Part shown: one piece after another, positions 1-5,815 of the stretch | How positions within the stretch are numbered: position 1 is the first letter of the stretch | Layout: each line of letters begins with the position of its first letter | NCBI GenBank assembly: GCA_030639705.1 | Contig: DAOWKX010000075.1 | Coordinates: 1-8,006 of the forward strand | Source: Candidatus Aminicenantota bacterium | GTDB lineage: Bacteria; Acidobacteriota; Aminicenantia; UBA2199 | Length of the DNA stretch: 8,006 nucleotides | Direction: 5' to 3' | Notes under the pieces: model-generated | The model's input: the letters and a program-made list of their open reading frames with translations, nothing else | Told to the model about the DNA's origin: nothing | The model's database searches: none | Program-made: the position numbers and the translations under genes

Positions 1-132
1 GCAGGCTGTAGTCGCTATCCCTTTTCACTTTACCCAAAAACGTTTCTCGTTTTTGGGAGCGTCTCATCCCATTTTCGATATTGGCGAGAAATGGGATTCG
101 CAAGCCGTTCAAAGGGAAGCCGACACGCCTGC
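1..132. repeat. Structured inverted-repeat element with nested hairpins
   Basis: The ends are complementary: GCAGGC (1-6) pairs with GCCTGC (127-132). Pairing continues inward over about 1-25 against 111-132 with only a few bulges or mismatches (GTCG 11-14 with CGAC 121-124; TCCCTTT 18-24 with AAAGGGA 111-117). Inside lie a perfect 10-bp hairpin (CCCAAAAACG 33-42 with CGTTTTTGGG 48-57, 5-base loop) and a second hairpin (ATCCCATTT 66-74 with AAATGGGAT 89-97, extended by TCG/CGA with one bulge). The fold would be a multi-branched cruciform. No credible gene is encoded. It could be a dispersed non-autonomous repeat or a structured RNA; the left edge may lie outside the window. The self-complementarity is certain, the identity is not. 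Confidence 0.6.
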
Positions 133-168
133 TTAATCTTGATTTTGGGGAAATATCCAAATTTAGGT

Positions 169-202
169 GGTGGATTTTGGCCATTCACCCCTGCAATCCA
201 CC
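169..202. repeat. 8-bp inverted repeat upstream of promoter
   Basis: GGTGGATT (169-176) is perfectly complementary to AATCCACC (195-202) across an 18-base loop. It is followed at once by the 8-base palindrome CAATATTG (203-210), and the -35 box of the next gene starts at 221. The position would suit a regulator-binding site, but a chance or terminator-type hairpin cannot be excluded. Confidence 0.35.
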
Positions 203-220
203 CAATATTGAAAATAAAAC

Positions 221-249
221 TTGACAAAATTCAAATAAATCTATAACAT
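221..249 (+). promoter_or_regulatory. Sigma70-like promoter for the 274-984 gene
   Basis: A perfect TTGACA -35 box (221-226) is followed after 17 bases by TAACAT (244-249), a 4/6 match to TATAAT; TATAAC at 242-247 is the overlapping alternative with a 15-base spacer. The start codon is 25 bases beyond, giving a short leader of roughly 17 bases that includes a strong ribosome-binding site, AGGAGGA at 264-270. Confidence 0.6.
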
Positions 250-273
250 GAAAAATCATAAAAAGGAGGAAGA

Positions 274-984
274 ATGAAAAAATTTTTGGTCATAGTTGTT
301 TCAGTTTTTTTTCTGTCTGTTTTGTTAAGTGCAGATTATTTAATTAAAACCAAAATGCATATGGATGCTTTTGAAATGATGGGCAAAAAGCAACCTGCAA
401 CAGATGAAGTGGTTGAGAACTGGATTGGAAAAGATAGAATGCTCACCCATCAACAGAGTAAAATGTTTATTGTCCGTATTGATCTCAAAAAAATGTACTA
501 TGTAATGCCTAAATCAAAATCTTATGTTGAAATAAACCTTCCCTTTGATATATCCTCATTAATTCCCCCAGAAGCAGCCCAAATGATGAGTATGATGAAG
601 ATTACTGTCAAGGTTACGCCAACAAAAAACAGCAAGATGATCGGGAAATGGAATTGTACAGAATATAAAGTAGAGATGAAAATGATGATGGGAACCTATA
701 ATTTAGACATGTGGGTAACCAAAGATATCAAGATAGACCTCGATGCCTATAATGAGATGTATGCTAATGTTTCAGCCATGGGATTTATTGAAAATGCAGA
801 AGAATTCCAGAAGATAAAGGGATATCCCATTCATACAGAAATGAGCATGAATATGATGGGGATGAATATTAAAGGATACAATACAGTAACTGAAATTACC
901 CAAAAAACACCTCCCCCGGGATTGTATTCGCCTCCCTCTGATTATCAAAAAAAAGAAAAACTGGGAATGCAGGACTTCAAATAA
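274..984 (+). CDS. Exported methionine-rich protein, DUF4412-like
   Basis: This is a 236-residue secreted protein. Residues 1-20 form a classic Sec signal peptide: KK near the start, a hydrophobic core VIVVSVFFLSVLL, and a likely cut after LLSA before DY. There is no lipobox, so the mature protein is probably periplasmic or outer-membrane associated. The body alternates short amphipathic strands, as in DUF4412/LolA-like beta-sheet proteins; that resemblance is from memory of the family and is moderate. No catalytic motif is seen. About 27 of 236 residues are methionine, clustered as MMSMM (104-108), MKMMM (135-139) and MSMNMMGM (190-197), and the only cysteine is C128. The tail (212-236) is proline- and lysine-rich and probably flexible. 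AGGAGGA four bases from the ATG fixes the start. It has its own promoter and stands alone, convergent with the operon to its right. Function unknown. Confidence 0.85.
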   Translation: MKKFLVIVVSVFFLSVLLSADYLIKTKMHMDAFEMMGKKQPATDEVVENWIGKDRMLTHQQSKMFIVRIDLKKMYYVMPKSKSYVEINLPFDISSLIPPEAAQMMSMMKITVKVTPTKNSKMIGKWNCTEYKVEMKMMMGTYNLDMWVTKDIKIDLDAYNEMYANVSAMGFIENAEEFQKIKGYPIHTEMSMNMMGMNIKGYNTVTEITQKTPPPGLYSPPSDYQKKEKLGMQDFK

Positions 985-1002
985 AAAATAAAATTATTTT
1001 TT
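983..1002. terminator. A/T-only hairpin between convergent genes
   Basis: AAAAAATA (983-990) and TATTTTTT (995-1002) form a perfect 8-bp stem with a 4-base loop, starting inside the stop codon of the rightward gene and 27 bases past the stop of the leftward operon. It ends in a T run when read on either strand, so it could terminate in both directions. The stem has no G-C pairs and would be weak as an intrinsic terminator, hence the low confidence. Confidence 0.3.
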
Positions 1003-1028
1003 CATCATGAATTAACAACCGGTAATTA

Positions 1029-2324
1029 TTAATCGATACTGTTTAATAATTTTCTGATAGACACCAATGCCTCGGAAGGTGATACTTCTTCAGTTGGATT
1101 AAACCGGTTCTCTGAATCCAGTTTCATAATTTGCGCATTCACCAAGTACTTTATAATTGAATAATGCTTGTGCAGAGGCGAAATATCAACAGGTTCAATA
1201 ATTTCATCAACAGGAGTTGTGTTCATTGAATAACCGGCAGTTTGTAAATATTTTTTTAATGAAAACAATACCATTGCAAAAGCCGAACGGGTTACATCTT
1301 CAAAACGTCCAAAACGGTGATCCGGTCGAACCTTCATGATATCCAATGTACATAATTTTATAATATGTCTCCTGGCAAAAGAACCCGATATATCGGTTAT
1401 AATCATCGGGGTGGATTTCAGATTCAGAAACCGATTAAAATAATGACCGACCAGAGCTGCCAGATCTTCTCTGTTTAGGTAATATTTAAAAAAGATATTT
1501 TTAAACTTGGTGGGAAGATTTGAATCATAAAACTTGACCTTTATATCATTGATTTTCTTCATCAAATCAGTGTCCCCCGGTTTCAGGTCTAAAATTCTTT
1601 TATACACAATGAGAGCAGAATCATATTTTTCCATTTTTTCATATGCCTGAGCCAGATTGACCAAAACTTCCTCTTTATTGGGCAGTTTTTCAATTATTTT
1701 TTCATAATAATGAGTTGCTTTTTCAAGTTCTTCAGTTTCAAAATAAAAATCTGCAATTTTAAGTTTTATCTCAATGATATCATTCGAATATCTGGCTGCC
1801 TGTTCAAGTGATCGGATATAGGCATCATTTCTGTTATGACTTCTATGTTCAGCAGCCTTTTTTAAATAGTTTTCCGTTTGGGTGGATCTAATATACTCAT
1901 ATCTTACTTTTATCCAGGCATTCTCAGGATATTTGGCCCTCAGGTGAGAATATATCCGAAAGGCATTTTCCCTATCTTCTGATATTTCATATATGGTGGC
2001 GATTCCCAATTCAGCTTGAATATTATTTGGATTTATGACCAGAGCCTTTTCAAAATTCTGCCTTGATAGTTTCAACTTATCCCGTAACAAAAAAGTATAT
2101 CCAAAGGCAATATATAATTTTTCATCTTCCACATTGCTCTGCTCAAATTTATCCATGGCAGTTCCAGGTTTACCCGCCTTCAACTTCTCCCAACCTTCAA
2201 CATAGGGAGAATCATAAAATTCCGATTCACTCAGGTCCGGAATATTAATATTTTGATTTATGCGATTCACACCACCACACCCCACCAGTATCATGATCGC
2301 CACCGGAAATATTATCCATTTCAT
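1029..2324 (-). CDS. TPR lipoprotein with C-terminal SLH-like repeats
   Basis: This 431-residue protein starts MKWIIFPVAIMILVGCGG: a short signal peptide ending in lipobox LVGC, so C16 should be lipidated and the protein membrane-anchored. Residues ~40-260 are tetratricopeptide repeats; clear units include 69-100 (FEKALVINPN), 101-135, 184-215 (ATHYYEKIIEKLPN) and 218-250 (ALIVYKRILDLKPG). They are usually protein-binding scaffolds. From ~284 come SLH-like segments: REDLAALVGHYF (285-296), then ITDISGSFARRHI...DIMKVRPDHRFGRFEDVTRSAFA (309-350), and a degenerate copy 380-427 with NAQIMKLDSENRFNP. SLH modules classically bind cell-wall polymers, but these are diverged and the ligand is unknown. 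The ATG overlaps the hflX stop as ATGA, and GGAGGT (2333-2338) lies 8 bases upstream inside hflX, so translation is probably coupled. It is the last gene of the operon. A role in envelope assembly is inferred only from the architecture. Confidence 0.85.
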   Translation of the reverse strand: MKWIIFPVAIMILVGCGGVNRINQNINIPDLSESEFYDSPYVEGWEKLKAGKPGTAMDKFEQSNVEDEKLYIAFGYTFLLRDKLKLSRQNFEKALVINPNNIQAELGIATIYEISEDRENAFRIYSHLRAKYPENAWIKVRYEYIRSTQTENYLKKAAEHRSHNRNDAYIRSLEQAARYSNDIIEIKLKIADFYFETEELEKATHYYEKIIEKLPNKEEVLVNLAQAYEKMEKYDSALIVYKRILDLKPGDTDLMKKINDIKVKFYDSNLPTKFKNIFFKYYLNREDLAALVGHYFNRFLNLKSTPMIITDISGSFARRHIIKLCTLDIMKVRPDHRFGRFEDVTRSAFAMVLFSLKKYLQTAGYSMNTTPVDEIIEPVDISPLHKHYSIIKYLVNAQIMKLDSENRFNPTEEVSPSEALVSIRKLLNSID

Positions 2325-3580
2325 TTTACATAACCTCCAAATTTCTCTTTAAATTTTATCATTTTTTCGCGCGAACACAAAACTTCAACATGGACCATAT
2401 TTCTCTTCTCACTGTGATGGGTAACAATCGCCCAATGTTTAAAAGAGTTTAAATTCATCAGATTTTGAGGCATTGTAATCGAATATTTTTGATAATCTTT
2501 AAAATATTTTGAGAATATTAATCTTTTCAAATTAATAATTCCTCTGGCCTCTTTAGCAGAAACAAAAGCAGAGGAAATATCCCGACCCGAAAGCATTTCA
2601 TGATCCATTTCGGCATCCATTAAATCAATTTTGTTAAATACAGTGAGAATCCTGTCATCCGGAACCTTCATTTCCGCCAGAACTTTTTCCACTTCTTTTT
2701 TTTGATTCAGATAGTCATTTTGAGAAATGTCCACCACATGCATTATCAAATCGGCATGGACCAATTCTTCCAGTGTTGCTCTGAATGACTTAAGAAGTTC
2801 CCGGGGCATCTCTCTGATAAATCCTACAGTATCAGATAATAAAAAGTAATATCCTTTCTCTATCTCATTCAATCCGACCCTTCGCAGTAAGGGATCTAGA
2901 GTGGAAAAAAGTTGTTTCGATATAAATACCTCTTCTCCGGTCATGGTTTTGAACAGGGTCGACTTTCCGGCAGAAGTATATCCGACCAATGACACCACTG
3001 GAACCGGAAACGCATCCCGATTTTTCCTCTGAATATCTCTATTTTTTAATACTCTGGATAGCCGCTTATTAATCATTGAAATCCTCTTCTTTATACGCCT
3101 CCGATCAACTTCTAATTTTGTTTCTCCAGGTCCTCGGGTTCCAATTCCACCACCCAGTCTGGACAGTAGAATTCCCTTTCCCGTTAACCTGGGAAGAAGA
3201 TAAAGCAATTGAGCCAATTCTACCTGAAGTTTTCCTTCAAGCGAACGAGCCCTGGTGGCAAAAATATCTAATATTAAGCGGGTTCGATCAATCACTTTTA
3301 TATCAAAAAAAACTTCAAGGTTTCGTTGTTGAACATTGGATAAATGATTGTAGAATACGATCAAATCAATATGTCTGGCACAGGCATAATTTTTTATCTC
3401 AGCAGCTTTTCCTTTTCCCATCAGAAATTTATTATCTGGAGTTTTCTTCTTTTGAAAAAATATTTTTACCACCTGGCCGCCCGCACTGGAAGTTAACAAT
3501 TCAAGTTCTTCAAGAATACAACTTATCTCAAAGTCTTTTTTATCAATCTCAAAAACACCGACTATTATTGATTTTTCCAT
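2321..3580 (-). CDS. hflX: GTPase HflX, ribosome-associated
   Basis: HflX is a GTPase of the TRAFAC/OBG-HflX superfamily that binds the 50S subunit and splits stalled or idle 70S ribosomes, notably under heat or antibiotic stress. The 419-residue length is typical. Residues 1-~190 are the HflX N-terminal domain and helical linker, with the family signature GGGIGTRGPGETKLEVDRRR at 143-162. The G domain follows: G1 GYTSAGKST (200-208), switch I FSTLDPLLRR (225-234), G3 DTVGF (250-254), G4 NKID (316-319) and G5-like SAKEARG (341-347). A C-terminal region (~360-419) completes it. All nucleotide-binding motifs are intact, so it should be active. The start gives the usual opening SIIVGVFE; the ribosome-binding site is weak (GAAGTGA). 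It lies 45 bases after miaA and overlaps the next gene by 4 bases. Confidence 0.97.
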   Translation of the reverse strand: MEKSIIVGVFEIDKKDFEISCILEELELLTSSAGGQVVKIFFQKKKTPDNKFLMGKGKAAEIKNYACARHIDLIVFYNHLSNVQQRNLEVFFDIKVIDRTRLILDIFATRARSLEGKLQVELAQLLYLLPRLTGKGILLSRLGGGIGTRGPGETKLEVDRRRIKKRISMINKRLSRVLKNRDIQRKNRDAFPVPVVSLVGYTSAGKSTLFKTMTGEEVFISKQLFSTLDPLLRRVGLNEIEKGYYFLLSDTVGFIREMPRELLKSFRATLEELVHADLIMHVVDISQNDYLNQKKEVEKVLAEMKVPDDRILTVFNKIDLMDAEMDHEMLSGRDISSAFVSAKEARGIINLKRLIFSKYFKDYQKYSITMPQNLMNLNSFKHWAIVTHHSEKRNMVHVEVLCSREKMIKFKEKFGGYVK

Positions 3581-3625
3581 TACTCAATCACTTCGATGGA
3601 TACATAACTCGCATGGTATTATATT

Positions 3626-4546
3626 TCAATCTGATTTATTTTGGAATTTTTCTTCAACAAATAAAATAATCTGTTCCACATTATCCGGATGAAACCAAAT
3701 TATATCCTTCTCCCTTCTGAACCACGACAACTGTCTTTTTGCAAAATTTCGGGTATGCTGCCGGATCAATCGCAGAGCCTCAGTACTATTAATTACACCG
3801 TCCAGTAACTGTGATATTTCTTTATACCCCAACGAGGAAAAGGGAGGGCAATCCAGTGGATATTTTTTTCTTAATTTCTTCACTTCTTCAATAAATCCGG
3901 ATCCCATCATGTGATCAACCCGATGATTTATTTTTTCATACAACTTGTCCCTTTCCATGTTCAGTCCGACTCTGATAAACTGAAACTGTTTAAACAGGCT
4001 AACTGTTTTTTTAAATATTTCCGAGGGAGGTAATCCCTGATTGTAGTAAATATCCAATGCCCGCACCAGCCGAAGGCGATCATTCACACTTATCTTTTTT
4101 GCATATTCGGGATCTACTTCATTTAACTGTTTCCAAAGAAACTCACCCCCTCTTGATTCACCCAGATTATTCAAATGAGTTCTGGGAATCCGTTTTTTTT
4201 TTAACTCCGGAAATACTCCGCTTATCATTATTTTCAGATAAAGAGCTGTCCCTCCACAAACAATAGGGATATGACCTCTTTTCTTAATCTGTATTGCAAT
4301 CTCGAAAGACATCTCTGAAAATCTGGCTGCATTGTATTGAGAACAATCGGACAGAATATCAATCAGATGGTGCGGGATATTTTTCATATCCTGTTTTGAT
4401 AGCTTTGCAGTTCCGATATCAAAATCTTTGTATACTTGCATCGAATCCGCAGAAATAATTTCACCCCCGATTTTCTTCGCCAGAAGAATGGCCACTTCAC
4501 TCTTTCCCACCCCGGTAGGCCCTAACACCTGAATGATTTTTTTCAT
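3626..4546 (-). CDS. miaA: tRNA dimethylallyltransferase MiaA
   Basis: MiaA moves the dimethylallyl group of DMAPP onto N6 of A37 in tRNAs that read UNN codons, giving i6A, the substrate of MiaB; it supports codon-anticodon stability and reading-frame maintenance. The 306 residues match the usual length. Motifs in order: P-loop GPTGVGKS (9-16), DSMQVYK (34-40) with the catalytic Asp and tRNA-binding residues, GTAK (45-48), PHHLID (58-63), GGTALYLK (98-105), RLRLVRALDIY (157-167), LGYKE (239-243) and TRNFAKRQLSWFRRE (265-279). Nothing essential is missing. LKKK at 115-118 is encoded by an unbroken A10 run (4193-4202). The start has GGGGA five bases upstream, within a GC-rich hairpin (4554-4567). 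hflX follows after 45 bases without hfq between them. Confidence 0.97.
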   Translation of the reverse strand: MKKIIQVLGPTGVGKSEVAILLAKKIGGEIISADSMQVYKDFDIGTAKLSKQDMKNIPHHLIDILSDCSQYNAARFSEMSFEIAIQIKKRGHIPIVCGGTALYLKIMISGVFPELKKKRIPRTHLNNLGESRGGEFLWKQLNEVDPEYAKKISVNDRLRLVRALDIYYNQGLPPSEIFKKTVSLFKQFQFIRVGLNMERDKLYEKINHRVDHMMGSGFIEEVKKLRKKYPLDCPPFSSLGYKEISQLLDGVINSTEALRLIRQHTRNFAKRQLSWFRREKDIIWFHPDNVEQIILFVEEKFQNKSD

Positions 4547-4553
4547 TCGAATC

Positions 4554-4567
4554 CCCGGTTTGCCGGG
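4554..4567 (-). promoter_or_regulatory. Hairpin over the miaA ribosome-binding site
   Basis: On the minus strand CCCGG, a 4-base loop, and CCGGG form a perfect 5-bp GC stem. Its 3' arm is part of CCGGGGA, the only Shine-Dalgarno-like sequence before the miaA ATG. The stem stands out in an A/T-rich region. It could reduce miaA translation unless opened, for instance by ribosomes on the upstream mini-ORF, or it could be a processing site. There is no T run after it, so it is not a standard terminator. Confidence 0.4.
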
Positions 4568-4592
4568 AGACGGGCCTGAACAGCTGTGGATT

Positions 4593-4658
4593 TTAACATA
4601 GTTTCAGAATAAGAATAATGACAAAAACCAGGATTAAAAAAAATACCTGTTTCCTCAT
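4593..4658 (-). CDS. Possible 21-residue hydrophobic peptide
   Basis: An ATG lies 17 bases after the stop of the DUF4388-type gene and opens a 21-codon frame beginning MRKQVFFLILVFVI and ending LKLC before TAA. It has a positively charged start followed by about 15 nearly uninterrupted hydrophobic residues, so the product would be a single membrane-spanning peptide with the N terminus probably inside. AGGA sits 11 bases upstream (4670-4673), a slightly long spacing. It fills the only sizeable gap in the operon (4547-4675). It could be a real small membrane protein, a leader peptide affecting miaA, or a chance frame in A/T-rich DNA, where T-rich codons favour hydrophobic residues. Confidence 0.4.
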   Translation of the reverse strand: MRKQVFFLILVFVIILILKLC

Positions 4659-4675
4659 TAAAATTCTTTTCCTGT

Positions 4676-5815
4676 TCAGTTTATCCACTTCAATATTTGT
4701 TGTTCGTAATTTATCCCAAGGTGCTTTTTTACCGCATAGATTTCTGCATATAAAATTTCTTCCAGCCCTTTGACAAACTCTCCGATATACTGATCAACAT
4801 CGTAATACCAGACAGATTTCAATATGGGATTCTTCTTAACACTACCATATGAATCCAGTGATACTTTTTTTAAGAAAAAGGGAAGTTTTTCGGAAATATC
4901 CTCAATCGCTTTTGACAGGATAGACAGTGCGATAGGACCAATCTCTTTCGAAAGAATTTTATAAATCATCTCATATTTTATATTAAAATAAGCCAGTGCT
5001 TCATCAAAAGACAAAAAAGAACTGCCGGGAATGATTCCCTCCTGTTCCGGAGAATATGCTCTCTTTCGCAGGGGATGATCAAAACGTCTCCTGAGCGGAA
5101 TCTCTATTTTTTCATTTGATATGGTTTCCAATACCAAGAGTGTAAATAAAATTCGCAGGGTATCAAATTTTAGCAGTTCGCTTTTTCTTATAATCTCTTT
5201 AACACTGGATTCTTTTTCCACCAAATCAATAATATGAATTTCATAGGGCTTTAAATATAAATTCTGGATAGATTCAGATTTGTATAAATATACATGGTGA
5301 AGGTTTTTTAATCTTTTGTATAGCAGCTTGTCATCAAAAAAATATCGCATTCCCTCTATGATAAAGGATAAAATATCACAATCCAGAGTTATGTTTTCAT
5401 CAACCTCTTTTATTTCTGTTTTTATCTGATATTCACCGCCATCGAGGCTAAAAATCGAAAAGATAATTGATTTCATATGACCTCGAACAGCCTCCCAAAG
5501 CTGCTCATAATCGAGATGAGCGAGCTCTACCAAAGCCCTCCCATACCTCATCTTTTTCTTTGTCTTTAAATCAAATGCCTCTTTAGCAATATCTTCACTG
5601 ATGATTTTTTCCTTCAACAAATATTCACTTAACGAATCTTTGTCAGCACTGGATGTAGCCAAAAGTATATTTTTATTTTTTATGATGATCTGCTTCACAC
5701 ACTCTTTGGTCGTTATCTCAATGGTCCCTGAAATTGATTTTTTATAAATATTGAATAAAATAAAGGGGAAATCCAATCCTCTGATCTGTCCCGAAAGTTG
5801 AAAAACAATATCCAT
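4676..5815 (-). CDS. DUF4388 (PATAN-like) domain protein
   Basis: A 379-residue soluble protein with no signal peptide or membrane segment. The first ~150 residues look like a DUF4388 domain: LSGQIRGLDFPFILFNIYKKSISGTI (7-32), a beta pair ending in a stretch like QIIIKNKNILLATSS (42-56), then a helical part (LSEYLLKEKIISEDIAKEA; GRALVELAHLDYEQLWEAVR; IIFSIFSLDGGEYQI) typical of this domain. Residues ~190-235 resemble a second winged-helix-like unit (EIHIIDLVEKESSVKEIIRKSELLKFDTLRILFTLL). The remainder (~265-379) is helical and unassigned. DUF4388 domains often occur in regulators linked to GTPases, two-component systems or gliding, and their biochemistry is poorly defined; no catalytic motif is visible here. 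Its ATG shares one base with the purF stop (TAATG), so translation is likely coupled. The assignment is from sequence pattern and is fairly secure for the N-terminal half only. Confidence 0.8.
   Translation of the reverse strand: MDIVFQLSGQIRGLDFPFILFNIYKKSISGTIEITTKECVKQIIIKNKNILLATSSADKDSLSEYLLKEKIISEDIAKEAFDLKTKKKMRYGRALVELAHLDYEQLWEAVRGHMKSIIFSIFSLDGGEYQIKTEIKEVDENITLDCDILSFIIEGMRYFFDDKLLYKRLKNLHHVYLYKSESIQNLYLKPYEIHIIDLVEKESSVKEIIRKSELLKFDTLRILFTLLVLETISNEKIEIPLRRRFDHPLRKRAYSPEQEGIIPGSSFLSFDEALAYFNIKYEMIYKILSKEIGPIALSILSKAIEDISEKLPFFLKKVSLDSYGSVKKNPILKSVWYYDVDQYIGEFVKGLEEILYAEIYAVKKHLGINYEQQILKWIN

Noticed and set aside
1..132. Integron attC site
   Set aside because: The size and folded shape would suit one, but the outer ends GCAGGC/GCCTGC lack the required RYYYAAC and GTTRRRY core sites, and no integrase or cassette genes are nearby.
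30..227. Minus-strand 65-codon frame
   Set aside because: It overlaps the self-complementary element and the inverted repeat, has no ribosome-binding site, and its product has no recognisable composition or domain.
3076..3669. Plus-strand 197-codon frame opposite hflX
   Set aside because: It is antisense to the highly conserved hflX signature region and reflects the codon pattern of that gene; no domain is seen.
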